A stretch of 64,000 nucleotides of DNA, from contig NZ_FWXY01000005.1 of the NCBI RefSeq assembly GCF_900176365.1, positions 1-64,000 on the forward strand, written 5' to 3'. The stretch is from Desulfocicer vacuolatum DSM 3385 (lineage in GTDB: Bacteria > Desulfobacterota > Desulfobacteria > Desulfobacterales > Desulfobacteraceae). Shown one piece after another: positions 8,627-17,119 of the stretch; positions within the stretch are counted from its first letter, which is position 1; the number at the start of each line of letters is the position of its first letter. A model generated the notes under the pieces. It was not told the origin of the DNA, did not search any database, and was given only the letters and a program-made list of their open reading frames with translations. The position numbers and the translations under genes were made by a program.

Positions 8627-10591
8627 TTAAAACCGGAGCACAGCCCCCACATAGAAAGTACGGCCCTGGGCAGGGTAGCCATAACTTTGTTCGTAATCTT
8701 CATCCAAAAGATTTGCTGCCCTTAAATAGACTTCCAGGGCATCTTCAAAAAGCGTTTGTGATACTTTGCAGTCAATGATTTGAAAATCATCCAGCTTGGC
8801 TTTTTCCAGGGGAGATTTTTTGCTGTAGTAGTATTGGTCTGCCACATGGAGAAAAGAGGCCTGGGCCGTTAAACCAAAGGGAAACTGATATGTTCCCTCC
8901 ACGGAAAATTTCTGTTCAGGTCGATTCTGGAGCTCATCTTTTTCCGTGTTGTCAGACTTGTCCTTGGAGGTCATAAACGCCGCAGAGCCGGTGAGGGTGA
9001 GATTTTCAACAAAGGTGTTTACCACCTCAAACTCAACGCCTTTGAAATGATAGTCTTCATAATTTCTGTAGATATCATCCACATCCTTTTCAATGAAATC
9101 TTCAGCATCTTTGATGTAACCGGTGACAGACACGGTGGTGGCTGCGGGCAGTTCCTGGGAAATCCCCAGTTCCCAGTTGTGGATGGTTTCCGGGGTGAGA
9201 TCCGGGTTACCTGCATCCAGGGAGTAGAGCTGCTTGGTGCTGGGAAATTTGATGCTTCGACTCCAGGAACCTTTTATTGTGGTGCCGGGTATCAAATCAT
9301 AGGAAAGTCCTGCCATGCAGGAAAAATCATCTTCATCATTCCCTGTATCCTTGTCCATGGCGTGATATCCAAATCCCACCACTGCCTTTAACTGCTCGGT
9401 GATTCGGGTGCTGTACTCCAGGGCAAGGCTGGCAAAATCAAGGTCTGTGTCAATGTCAAAGGCTTGTTCTTTTCCTTTTTTATCGATTTCATACCCATTG
9501 GATTCCCAGGAATCTCTTTCATAAAGGGCCGCAAGGGTGATGCGGTCCGATGCCCGGGGAAGCCAGGCAAGCTGTAGATTCACCCCGTTTACCTTGCTGG
9601 TGGCATCCTCATCATATCCGCCTTTTTTGGAAATGGTGGTGTAGGTGTCATCATCATAACGCTTGCTGGTGGTATCGCCCTGGCTGGCAAACACCCATCC
9701 CCGCAGCTGTAGGGGAACGCTAAAAGTATAATCAAATGCCGCTTGCAGTGATTGGGTTTCAACTTCTTCTGTGCGATCGTATTTTACGCTGGAAGCAAAC
9801 AGATCTTTTTTGTTGTTGATGGTGGAAGGTGGTGTGCCGTTTTCTCCGTCCTGGTAATTAAAGGTTATTCCAAGATTGAGTGCGTCTGTGGCAGCATAAT
9901 TAAGTCCCACAAAAGCGGTCTGACGTTCAAAATCACTGTTTTCCCGGGTGTCATCCGCCTGCATGGAGGTGTTGTCAAAATCGCCGGACAGTTCCACGTC
10001 ATCCAAGGTGGTGCTGCCAAGACTGACCACAGCGTCTGCCTTATCAGTACCGCCGGTGACGGTGGCATTGGTGGAATAATATCCGTTTTCCCCCAACTCG
10101 TTCAAAAGGGTAACATGGGGGATTTTGTCGCCGGTTTTGGTGATGATGTTGATGATGCCGGCACTGCCGTTGGCACCGTAAAGCACGGAGCCTCCGCCGG
10201 TGGTTACCTTGATGCGGGCAATGTTGTCCACGGGTATGGTGGTGGGATCAAATTGACCGTCATAGGTATCTTTAATGGGAATACCGTTGAGTAATAACAA
10301 AACATGACGGGTGCGAAGGCCCCGGATATCAATTCTGGGGATATTGGCCGCAGCTTGACGGACATAAACACCGGGGATGAGTTTTAACGCCTCATTCAGG
10401 GTTCTTACGCCCCTTTTTTCAATGTCCATGGCCGTTACCGTGTGCACCGTGGCCACGGATTCTGCAGAATTAACCTGATCGGTGACCACCACCTCTCCCA
10501 GATCATAAAAAGGGGACGATTTCTGGGCAAAAACCGTTGATATAAATGTGCATAAGAATAAAATTAAATAAAAGGATAATATTTTTTTCAT
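8627..10591 (-). CDS. TonB-dependent outer-membrane receptor
   Basis: 654 residues from the ATG at 10591. That start has AGGAGG six bases upstream and gives a clean signal peptide (MKKILSFYLILFLCTFIS...VFA); the longer ORF adds 11 unlikely residues. After the signal sits a TonB box-like 'LGEVVVTDQ'. A plug domain follows ('VYVRQAAANIPRIDIRG', 'TTGGGSVLYGANGSAGIINI'), then a 22-strand-type barrel ending in the usual terminal Phe (…GAVLRF). Such receptors pull iron chelates, cobamides or other large scarce ligands across the outer membrane. Together with the adjacent TiaS-like protein and ECF transporter it forms a plausible two-membrane uptake route. The plug resembles BtuB/FepA-like receptors, but ligand specificity cannot be read from sequence. 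Confidence 0.93.
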   Translation of the reverse strand: MKKILSFYLILFLCTFISTVFAQKSSPFYDLGEVVVTDQVNSAESVATVHTVTAMDIEKRGVRTLNEALKLIPGVYVRQAAANIPRIDIRGLRTRHVLLLLNGIPIKDTYDGQFDPTTIPVDNIARIKVTTGGGSVLYGANGSAGIINIITKTGDKIPHVTLLNELGENGYYSTNATVTGGTDKADAVVSLGSTTLDDVELSGDFDNTSMQADDTRENSDFERQTAFVGLNYAATDALNLGITFNYQDGENGTPPSTINNKKDLFASSVKYDRTEEVETQSLQAAFDYTFSVPLQLRGWVFASQGDTTSKRYDDDTYTTISKKGGYDEDATSKVNGVNLQLAWLPRASDRITLAALYERDSWESNGYEIDKKGKEQAFDIDTDLDFASLALEYSTRITEQLKAVVGFGYHAMDKDTGNDEDDFSCMAGLSYDLIPGTTIKGSWSRSIKFPSTKQLYSLDAGNPDLTPETIHNWELGISQELPAATTVSVTGYIKDAEDFIEKDVDDIYRNYEDYHFKGVEFEVVNTFVENLTLTGSAAFMTSKDKSDNTEKDELQNRPEQKFSVEGTYQFPFGLTAQASFLHVADQYYYSKKSPLEKAKLDDFQIIDCKVSQTLFEDALEVYLRAANLLDEDYEQSYGYPAQGRTFYVGAVLRF

Positions 10592-10835
10592 GAATTCCTC
10601 CTGATTATCAATAAAATGGTGCATTCCATTGTCAATACGCAGTTGTTAATAATCCAACCTTTCTTAATATTTTAGGATCGTTTTCTACTGATATTTGCCC
10701 AATCAGTCAAGTTTTATTGTTAGTATGGGTATTTTCTCGGTGTTTATTTAATGGGAGGGGATGCAGCTGCTCAATGATAGGTTTTTTTGACAATTTGTTC
10801 CATTGTATAACATTTTTATTTTTTTGCCGGGGTTT
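10592..10835. other. Upstream region of the TonB receptor gene, no gene seen
   Basis: AT-rich, presumably containing the receptor promoter; a TTGACA hexamer lies on the minus strand near 10634. I see no cobalamin riboswitch B12-box and no convincing Fur box, only a Fur-like half site overlapping the ribosome-binding site region. Confidence 0.35.
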
Positions 10836-10925
10836 TATGTGAAATACTCCGCAAATCAGGGGTGTATTTCAGGCTTTGTTGTGGGTGGAGCGGGGACAGA
10901 ATACGGTCCCCGTGGCAGTTATAAA
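10836..10925. repeat. Family A repeat, locus c (T + S)
   Basis: Tail hairpin (GAAATACTCC … GTATTTC) followed by a reversed side hairpin ending CCCGTGGCAGTTATAA, without a core. It lies in the divergent space between the TonB receptor and Nudix genes. Confidence 0.85.
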
Positions 10926-11044
10926 TATGTTGTAAAGCAGCAATTCTAATTGTGAAGGTTGATGTTTTTTTGTGTGATGACAATGCTGTAGGATTTAAAA
11001 CTGACAAAACTATTGAATGATATAGAAATCACCCATATAATTTG

Positions 11045-11175
11045 GTAAATATTCGGTCAGCTCCTCATCTTCATCTGTTTTGGTCTGCTAACCTGACATT
11101 AGTATGCGACGCAGCCCCAGACAGGCAAATATGGGGCACTGTCCAAACCTTTACACAAGCAAGCCGAATATTTAC
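11045..11175. repeat. Possible 131-bp miniature inverted-repeat element
   Basis: Perfect 12-base terminal inverted repeats GTAAATATTCGG / CCGAATATTTAC bound a 131-bp non-coding block. The flanks are similar but not identical (TATAATTTG left, TATAATTG right), which might be a decayed target duplication. Only one copy is present in the window, so mobility is a guess. Confidence 0.35.
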
Positions 11176-11324
11176 TATAATTGTAGCGCATAAGGATAGA
11201 TTAACGAGATTTAAATTCAATTGTTTTCCCAAGGATGTCTCTTGATTTGACCCCATGATTTCGCCAATTGCGGCAGCTGGCCAATGCTATGACCAAACCC
11301 TGATTTTGTTTTCCAAGGAAATCC

Positions 11325-11900
11325 ATGCAAATTAAAAATATTGAAAAAATAACTGAGCAAACCCATTTAAACCTCTTTTCCATTTCCTATGTGGATCAAA
11401 GGAGCCATGAAAAATCATGGGTATTTGCATCCAGAAAAAAGGTGCCCGAGGTGGCAGATAACAATTTTCCCCTTGCCGATGCCGTTGTCATTGTCCCCTT
11501 TCACCGGGAGGAGAAAAAACTTGTGATGATCCGGGAATTTTGGGTGCCCCTGGGGGGATTTCAGTATGGGTTTCCCGCAGGGCTTGTGGACCCCGGTGAA
11601 ACCATTGAAATGGCAGCAGCAAGGGAGCTCAAAGAAGAGACCGGTTTTGCCCTTAAAACCGTTTTGCGGACAAGCCCTCCCATTTACTCTTCATCCGGCA
11701 TGACAGATGAATCTGTTTCCCTTGTATTTGCCGCCTGTGACGGAAAAGAAAGCCTGGAAGGCAATGAGGATTCTGAAGAGATCAGCGTGCTTTTGCTTTC
11801 CCGGGAGGATGCAAAGGGGCTTTTAAATACCCCGGAATTAAAGTTTGATGTGAAATCCTGGATTATTTTGGAACACTTTGTAAAAACCGGAACTATTTAA
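11325..11900 (+). CDS. Nudix hydrolase, ADP-ribose pyrophosphatase-like
   Basis: 191 residues with a complete Nudix box (GLVDPGETIEMAAARELKEE, with TGF next) holding the metal-binding REXXEE core. A 'GFPAGLVDPGE' lead-in and a later 'SSSGMTDE' segment are typical of ADP-ribose or nucleotide-sugar pyrophosphatases of the NudF/ADPRase group. Probably cytosolic housekeeping: hydrolysis of ADP-ribose or a similar nucleoside diphosphate derivative. The stop codon is directly followed by the ATG of the next gene (zero-base gap), so the two are co-transcribed. Exact substrate uncertain. Confidence 0.88.
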   Translation: MQIKNIEKITEQTHLNLFSISYVDQRSHEKSWVFASRKKVPEVADNNFPLADAVVIVPFHREEKKLVMIREFWVPLGGFQYGFPAGLVDPGETIEMAAARELKEETGFALKTVLRTSPPIYSSSGMTDESVSLVFAACDGKESLEGNEDSEEISVLLLSREDAKGLLNTPELKFDVKSWIILEHFVKTGTI

Positions 11901-13724
11901 ATGTTTGCAAATTTTATTTATCTTCTGGTGGCCCTGGTGCTTTACTCCACCTGCGATTATCCAGGGGCGGATGTGGCCATTCCTGATTATGGGATGGGAA
12001 TTGCACTGGGTCTGGTGGCGCTTTTCTGGTGGGGCTGTCGATTTTTTTTTAACCGCCTTGAAAAAAAGATAAAACATGGTTTTGTCCCGGAGCTGAATAT
12101 CTCCATGGACAAGCTCATTGCCAGGTTTTCCATGGGAGCGCTTTGCCTTTTTGCCGTGGATCTTTATTTGTTGCACCTGAATCAACTCCTGGCTGATTTC
12201 AAAATTTTTAAGATTTTTCCCACCCTGGAAGCCCTGGTTTTTATGGGGTTGTTTTTGCTTTATCTTGTCATTGTCTGGGCCTGTGCCTGGCCTGTGCAGA
12301 AAAAATATTTTTCCGGTACATTATCCCAAAAAGAGTTTATACGTTCCAATATCTCTTTTTCCCTGCCAGCTTTGTTACCATGGTTTCTGGTTTCCATTCT
12401 GGCGGATTTACTGGAACTGCTTCCCTTTGAACAGCCCGGAGCATTTCTTGCCACCCCCCTGGGCGAAGTTGTGTATGTACTCACCTTTATGGTGGCCATT
12501 GCCGCATTGGGGCCTTTTTTAATTCAGAAGGTGTGGGGATGTCACTCTTTGAACCCGGGACCCATACGGCAACGCATTGAACAATTATGTCGCAGGGCCG
12601 GTGTGAAATATCGTGATATCCTCAAATGGGAGCTGTTTGGCGGTTCCATGATCACCGCCGGTGTCATGGGAATCTGGGGACGATTTAGGTATATTCTGGT
12701 GACTCCTTCTTTAATGTCTCTGCTTGGAAATGGGGAATTGGATGCTGTGATTGTCCATGAAATCGGCCATGTGGAAAATCGTCACATTCATTTTTATCTG
12801 TTGTTCTTTGTGGGATATATTGCCTGCATCTATGCTTTCCTGGACCCACTGATCATGATTATTGTTTCCGGCCCCATGCTGGAAGTGATGGCATTTGCGG
12901 GCATCTCCCGGGAAGCAATGATGACCTTGGTGCTCAGTTGTGTGCTTATTTTATTGTTTGTCCTTTATTTTAGATATGGCTTTGGGTTTTACATGAGAAA
13001 TTTTGAACGCCAAGCCGATCTTCATGTGTATCAATATTTGCCCAATGCAAGATCCATGATCACCACATTCCATAAAATAGCAGCCCACAGTCACCAGCCC
13101 TGGGACAAGCCCAACTGGCATCATTTCAGCATTAAGGAACGGGTACATTTTCTGGCCCGGTGTGAGGCAGATCACTTGCTCATTAAGGGGCACCATAAGA
13201 AAGTGCGTGCCATGATGTGGGGATATATTGTCTTTCTGGCTGGGGTGTGCATTTTGGCATATTATTTGAATTTTGGTCCCGGCAAAGTCGGTATCAATCA
13301 ATATGTAACGGAAAAAATTGTTCTCCAGAACCTGGAGCAACGGGGAAATGACCTGGAAGCTCAGCTTCTGGCCGGGGATTATTATTACGAGACCGGGGCC
13401 TTTGATAAGGCCATTGTGTTTTACCAGACCGCCATTGAGAATGATCCAGATAATGCCCATGCATTGAATAATCTTGCCTGGCTCTATGCCACCTGCAAGG
13501 ATTTTTCCCATCGTAATCCCCCAAGGGCTTTAACCCTGGCAAAACAAGCCGTATCTGTGGATCGTTCCCCCCATGTCTTGGACACCTTTGCCGAGGCATT
13601 GTTTATTAACGGGCATCTTGAGCAGGCCCTTAAGGTGGCAAAACAAGCCCTTGAAACAGCCGAGGATAGAAGAGACTATTACCAAGAGCAGGTGGCACGG
13701 TTCAAAAAATCACTTTCTATTTGA
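11901..13724 (+). CDS. Membrane M48-family metalloprotease with C-terminal TPR repeats
   Basis: 607 residues. About seven hydrophobic segments surround the zinc site: HEIGH at 286-290 supplies two His ligands and the catalytic Glu, and the third ligand is probably Glu369 in 'FERQAD', as in HtpX/Ste24-type proteases. After a last membrane segment near residue 440 the C-terminal 130 residues contain TPR-like repeats ('AGDYYYETGAFDKAIVFYQTAI', 'AHALNNLAWLYA'). Such proteins are usually membrane-protein quality-control proteases, with the TPR part thought to bind partners. Directly downstream of the Nudix gene. Its 3' end overlaps the convergent gspF gene by 8 bases. Confidence 0.88.
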   Translation: MFANFIYLLVALVLYSTCDYPGADVAIPDYGMGIALGLVALFWWGCRFFFNRLEKKIKHGFVPELNISMDKLIARFSMGALCLFAVDLYLLHLNQLLADFKIFKIFPTLEALVFMGLFLLYLVIVWACAWPVQKKYFSGTLSQKEFIRSNISFSLPALLPWFLVSILADLLELLPFEQPGAFLATPLGEVVYVLTFMVAIAALGPFLIQKVWGCHSLNPGPIRQRIEQLCRRAGVKYRDILKWELFGGSMITAGVMGIWGRFRYILVTPSLMSLLGNGELDAVIVHEIGHVENRHIHFYLLFFVGYIACIYAFLDPLIMIIVSGPMLEVMAFAGISREAMMTLVLSCVLILLFVLYFRYGFGFYMRNFERQADLHVYQYLPNARSMITTFHKIAAHSHQPWDKPNWHHFSIKERVHFLARCEADHLLIKGHHKKVRAMMWGYIVFLAGVCILAYYLNFGPGKVGINQYVTEKIVLQNLEQRGNDLEAQLLAGDYYYETGAFDKAIVFYQTAIENDPDNAHALNNLAWLYATCKDFSHRNPPRALTLAKQAVSVDRSPHVLDTFAEALFINGHLEQALKVAKQALETAEDRRDYYQEQVARFKKSLSI

Positions 13725-14952
13725 CCAGCTGATTCATTTCAAAGATGGGCAGGCACACCGACAGTACAATAAATCCCACAACCACGCCCATGACAAGGAT
13801 GATCACAGGTTCCAGCATGGCAGTCATGGCCGTAAGGGAGGTGTCCACCTCTTTTTCATAAAAGGCGGCGGTGCGTTCCAGCATTTTTTCCAGGGTGCCG
13901 CTTTTTTCCCCCACCTTGATCATCTGGGTGGCCAGGGGAGGAAAGGCACTGTGCTGCTCCAGGGCACGCCCCAGCTCTCCCCCCTGCTGTACTTCGGTTT
14001 CTGCCTGGGTGACAATACCGGAAAGAACTTTATTTCCAATGATGCTCTTTGCAATGTCAAGGGCTGTCAAAACCGGAACCCCATGTTCCAGAAGCGACCC
14101 CAGTATCCGTGAAAATCTTGCAGCTGCGGATTTTTTTAAGAGGGAACCGATTTTGGGAAGCATGAAAATGGTTTTATCAATGAAAAAAGCGCCTTTTTCT
14201 GTTCTTTTGAGCAGATAAAATCCTGCAGCCATCATCAAAACCGTCAACACTAAAACCCACCAGAAGGATTTTAAAAAATCGCTCACCGTAATGAGAAACC
14301 GGGTGGGGCCGGGCAGGGTCTGATTCATGTCAGAAAATATACCCACAAGGCCCGGCACAATATAGGTGAGCAAAAATAAAAGCACCAGCACCCCCACCAG
14401 GGCCATGAGTACAGGATACGCAAGGGATGCCTGTATCTTTGACCGGGTCTCTTCCTGGTTTTCCATGAGATCGGCCAGGCGTTCCAGCACAATGTCCAGG
14501 GTGCCGGAAGATTCCCCGGCTTTTACCATGTTGATATAAATGGGGGTGAAAATGGAAGGATAAAGGGACAGGGCCTGGGAAAAACTGCTGCCCTCTTCAA
14601 TGGCGTTTTTCATTTTGGATATCACTTTGATCAATGATTTGGACGGGGTCTGTAAAACCAATGTATTCAGGGCCGAAACAAGATTGAATCCGGCAGATAC
14701 AAGGGTGGCCAGTTGTCGAGTCATCATGGAAATCTCCCCTTTGGATATTCTGGAGAAAATCATGGTTCCGGTACTGGACAATTTTCCGTCAGCCCCCCTA
14801 TGGGTGGTTTCCGCGTTGATTTCATTGATGGAGACAAGGTACACGGCTTTTTTTTTCAAAAGTGATCCTGCAGCGGTTTTGCTGTCTGCTGTGATCAGTC
14901 CCTGCTCTTTTTTTCCCTTGCGGTTCAGGGCCGTATATTCAAAGGTGGTCAT
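13717..14952 (-). CDS. gspF: Type II secretion/type IV pilus inner-membrane protein GspF
   Basis: 411 residues with the start and layout of GspF/PilC. It has an N-terminal 'MTTFEYTALNRKGKK' strand and two copies of the T2SSF cytoplasmic helical domain (about 70-195 and 275-395). These carry the paired motifs 'MVKAGESSGTLDIVLERLA' and 'MIKVGEKSGTLEKMLERTA'. Three membrane segments lie near 175, 225 and 385. GspF anchors the assembly ATPase and pseudopilus at the inner membrane. No other gsp or pil gene is adjacent, so it is a solitary copy whose partners must lie elsewhere. It is convergent with and overlaps the M48 protease gene. Confidence 0.92.
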   Translation of the reverse strand: MTTFEYTALNRKGKKEQGLITADSKTAAGSLLKKKAVYLVSINEINAETTHRGADGKLSSTGTMIFSRISKGEISMMTRQLATLVSAGFNLVSALNTLVLQTPSKSLIKVISKMKNAIEEGSSFSQALSLYPSIFTPIYINMVKAGESSGTLDIVLERLADLMENQEETRSKIQASLAYPVLMALVGVLVLLFLLTYIVPGLVGIFSDMNQTLPGPTRFLITVSDFLKSFWWVLVLTVLMMAAGFYLLKRTEKGAFFIDKTIFMLPKIGSLLKKSAAARFSRILGSLLEHGVPVLTALDIAKSIIGNKVLSGIVTQAETEVQQGGELGRALEQHSAFPPLATQMIKVGEKSGTLEKMLERTAAFYEKEVDTSLTAMTAMLEPVIILVMGVVVGFIVLSVCLPIFEMNQLVK

Positions 14953-15190
14953 GGATCATGCAGCCTTTCTTTGTTTAAAAGTGCATGGCAGGCATTGCCT
15001 GTTTTTCAGTCATTATTAATTTACATTAATTATCACCATGAAAAATCAGGTCAAGGCTTAATGTTGCCGACAGCCGCAAAGGGTATGTTCTTCTTGACAG
15101 CGGCAGGTGCTATGGTAAATAAAGGGATTGAGTGAATGGTATAAAAATAGAAAATAAACGTTTATTATCCATTAATAAGGAATAAAATCA

Positions 15191-15487
15191 ATGATTATCA
15201 TTTCAAACGTGACCTATCCGCCGGAAAGTGCCAAAGAAGTGGCCAGGCGATTTTTAACAGCACCGGTGCTGCCCGATTATCTGACCAAAAAAGGCCCTTA
15301 TATTTCTGCGGATGTTAAAAAAGGTATTCATTCCATTACCTTTTATGAACTTGACAATGCGCGGCTTGCCCAGGGTTTGGTTGCTGTGGGAGAAAGCATG
15401 GCGGTCTACATTGGGGTGCCGGGATATAAGTATGAAATAAAAACCTATCTTGAAATTGAAGAAGGGCTTGGAATCATCGGGGCTTAA
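15191..15487 (+). CDS. Conserved-looking small protein of unknown function (98 aa)
   Basis: 98 residues starting 'MIIISNVTYPPESAKEVARRF' and preceded by AAGGAATAAAATCA, which contains a ribosome-binding site. The alternation of short strands and helices suggests an alpha-beta barrel of the ferredoxin-like dimeric kind, but I do not recognise a named family. A strong hairpin follows 23 bases after the stop. It is a single-gene unit between gspF (opposite strand) and the IscU-like gene (convergent). Coding status is supported by its RBS, composition and terminator; function unknown. Confidence 0.7.
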   Translation: MIIISNVTYPPESAKEVARRFLTAPVLPDYLTKKGPYISADVKKGIHSITFYELDNARLAQGLVAVGESMAVYIGVPGYKYEIKTYLEIEEGLGIIGA

Positions 15488-15510
15488 TCATATTCCCCGG
15501 AAGAAAATCC

Positions 15511-15550
15511 ATTCCCCTGCATTCTGTGGATGATGCAGGGGAATATTTGT
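15511..15550. terminator. Hairpin terminator, probably bidirectional
   Basis: A perfect 12-bp stem ATTCCCCTGCAT / ATGCAGGGGAAT (15511-15522 with 15533-15544) with a 10-base loop lies between two convergent genes. The T-run is weak (ATTTGTTG), so efficiency is uncertain. Confidence 0.6.
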
Positions 15551-15589
15551 TGTGGAAAGAGTCGGATCAGCACGTGGTCCGTTCGGCAG

Positions 15590-16018
15590 TTATACTGCGG
15601 CGGGCTGGGCCTGTGTTATTTCATCAAGGGCTTTGTTCATGGTCTTTACAGCCAAGCGGATGCAATGTTGCTTTTGATCGGGTATTTCAATCAATTTTCT
15701 GAAAATATCCCGGTCCGTGATGGTGCGGGCATATTCAATGCTCTGCCCCTTTATCATCTCCATGCACACCATGGCGGCGGAAATGGCACCGGGGCATCCC
15801 AATACCTGAATTTTGGCATTTTCAATGATGTCATTGTTCATTTTTAAAAAAATTTTCATGGTATCCCCGCACTGACCGGTGAGTTCACTCACATGGTCGG
15901 CATCGGCAAGGCTTCCCATGTCCGGCTGGTTCAGGTAGTAATCAATGGCCGTATTTGAATAACCGGAGTCCACCAGCATGGCACGAACGCTTTCATTGGG
16001 TTTGACGCTTATTTCCAT
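15590..16018 (-). CDS. IscU/NifU-N-like iron-sulfur scaffold protein
   Basis: 142 residues. Three cysteines occur in the order and spacing of IscU/NifU N-domains: 'TGQCGDTMKIF' (with the typical CGD Asp), 'LGCPGAISAAMV' and 'KQHCIRLAVKTM'. The short N-terminal extension is unusual. IscU proteins assemble [2Fe-2S] and [4Fe-4S] clusters for transfer to apoproteins. This variant has GCPGA in place of GCGSA-type loops and no isc or nif genes beside it except the NifX-like protein 15 bases upstream, with which it forms an operon. Probably a specialised scaffold or cluster carrier in anaerobic metabolism; the precise role is unknown. Confidence 0.75.
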   Translation of the reverse strand: MEISVKPNESVRAMLVDSGYSNTAIDYYLNQPDMGSLADADHVSELTGQCGDTMKIFLKMNNDIIENAKIQVLGCPGAISAAMVCMEMIKGQSIEYARTITDRDIFRKLIEIPDQKQHCIRLAVKTMNKALDEITQAQPAAV

Positions 16019-16033
16019 GGTATTTATTTCCCC

Positions 16034-16414
16034 TTAATGTGCACATCCGCCACCAAGGGCGTGTCCTTTACATGTTTGACCGGGAAGAAATTCAGAAAGC
16101 TTTCCCCCATTGAGCAGATCCAGGTTTTCTTGAACCGTGCCTTCCACGGCCCGGTATGTTTTAACCCCTCCTGCCAGGAGTTTATTTAAGGCACCCTTCC
16201 CAATGCCCCCCACCACAATGGCATCGGTTTTAATATCACCCAGGGCTTTTAACGGCTGGCATTGACCGTGGGCATGGTCTTTGTCTTTATTCTCAAGAAC
16301 TTCATGGGTCTGGGTGTCTGTATCCACCAGAATAAAAAAGGCTGCAGAACCAAAATGATTGTACACTTCACTTTGGAGCCCATTTTCACTGTTTGTGGGA
16401 AATGCTGCTTTCAT
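16034..16414 (-). CDS. NifX/NifB-type dinitrogenase iron-molybdenum cofactor-binding domain protein
   Basis: 126 residues. The start 'MKAAFPTNSENGLQSEVYNHFGSAAFF' and the central 'IVVGGIGKGALNKLLAGGVKTY' are the hallmark segments of the NifX/NafY fold that binds FeMo-cofactor precursors or other metal clusters. The C-terminus is rich in Cys, His and Gly ('TCKGHALGGGCAH') and could bind a metal or cluster. Small stand-alone members of this family are common in anaerobes without implying nitrogen fixation. It is the first gene of a two-gene operon with the IscU-like scaffold, pointing to joint Fe-S or metal-cluster handling. Confidence 0.82.
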   Translation of the reverse strand: MKAAFPTNSENGLQSEVYNHFGSAAFFILVDTDTQTHEVLENKDKDHAHGQCQPLKALGDIKTDAIVVGGIGKGALNKLLAGGVKTYRAVEGTVQENLDLLNGGKLSEFLPGQTCKGHALGGGCAH

Positions 16415-16802
16415 TGCTGTTTTACTCCTGTAAAAGATTGATGCTTCTGTTGCTCCGATTGTTTGAAAAAATGCGCTTTTTTAAATAAGCATTCACATTT
16501 GAAATCCAACATGGTCGAAAATAGCGTGCTTGAAAAATTGTCAGATTTGAGCAAATTTTTTTATAGAACGGACATAGATTATGTATGAAAAATTTAAATG
16601 TCAAGATGTTCAAATTTAAAGGGATGTGGCTGTTTTAATTCAAATTAGCCAGCGCTCAAATCAATCTTTTTTTCACAGGTATCAACACACCGATAAGTTG
16701 AAAATTAAATTGGCAAAAGTTCAAATTCACCACGAAAAAAGCTTGTATGGCCATGTAAAAAATATTAAGCTGAATGTTTAGAATTTATCTGCGGATTTTT
16801 TT
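16415..16802. other. AT-rich divergent intergenic region
   Basis: No gene I can support. Several CAAATT/AATTTG words recur (about 16495-16740), which may be promoter or regulator-binding sequence for the NifX-like operon or simply low-GC composition. Confidence 0.3.
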
Positions 16803-17082
16803 ATATATGAAAAGGCAGCCTCCAAGGCAAGCTAAGGCAGAGCCGCCCCCCGACGGGCAATAGGAACCGGACAATTGAGCTGTCTACAGTTCCGGTCCGG
16901 GCCCATTGCCCGTCGGGGGGGGCGGCGGTATAATACCATTTGGCTCCGCGTCTACGGCCCTATATTTGTTGTGTCCGACAGGAGATGCCCGTTATATCAA
17001 ATGCCTCGCAGATCAGGGGGTGTCTTTCAAGTTTTGTTGTGGGCAGAACCGGGTTAAAATACGGTTTTTCCCGTGCGGTTGG
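16803..17082. repeat. Family A repeat, locus d (core + T + S), upstream of rmlD
   Basis: A complete core in orientation 1, then a diverged tail and side hairpin, ending 37 bases before rmlD. The core stem pairs the blocks around 16843-16863 and 16904-16928. The promoter-like pair TTGCCC (16906-16911) and TATAAT (16929-16934) has a 17-base spacer containing 8 consecutive Gs, and points toward rmlD. Confidence 0.9.
16906..16934 (+). promoter_or_regulatory. Candidate sigma-70 promoter inside repeat d
   Basis: TTGCCC (4 of 6 to the -35 consensus), 17-base spacer, perfect TATAAT. A transcript would start near 16942 and run into rmlD. Prediction only: the same bases form one arm of a long hairpin, and the spacer is a G-run. 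Confidence 0.4.
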
Positions 17083-17119
17083 TAAAAATGTTTATCTGAA
17101 CACCGGAGAAGAGGTTAAA

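Noticed and set aside
9752-10294. 180-codon plus-strand ORF opposite the TonB receptor
   Set aside because: Gly/Val-rich antisense of the plug domain; the receptor frame has signal peptide, plug and barrel.
10589-10620. Possible Fur box upstream of the TonB receptor
   Set aside because: Only a half-site (TTGATAATCA) matches and it overlaps the ribosome-binding region; not enough to claim iron regulation.
10592-10835. Cobalamin riboswitch upstream of the TonB receptor
   Set aside because: No B12-box (GCCACTG) or conserved core found on the minus strand.
16875-17119. N-terminal extension of rmlD starting inside the repeat
   Set aside because: The extra 60 residues are a translation of the repeat; ATG 17120 has a good ribosome-binding site and matches the family start.
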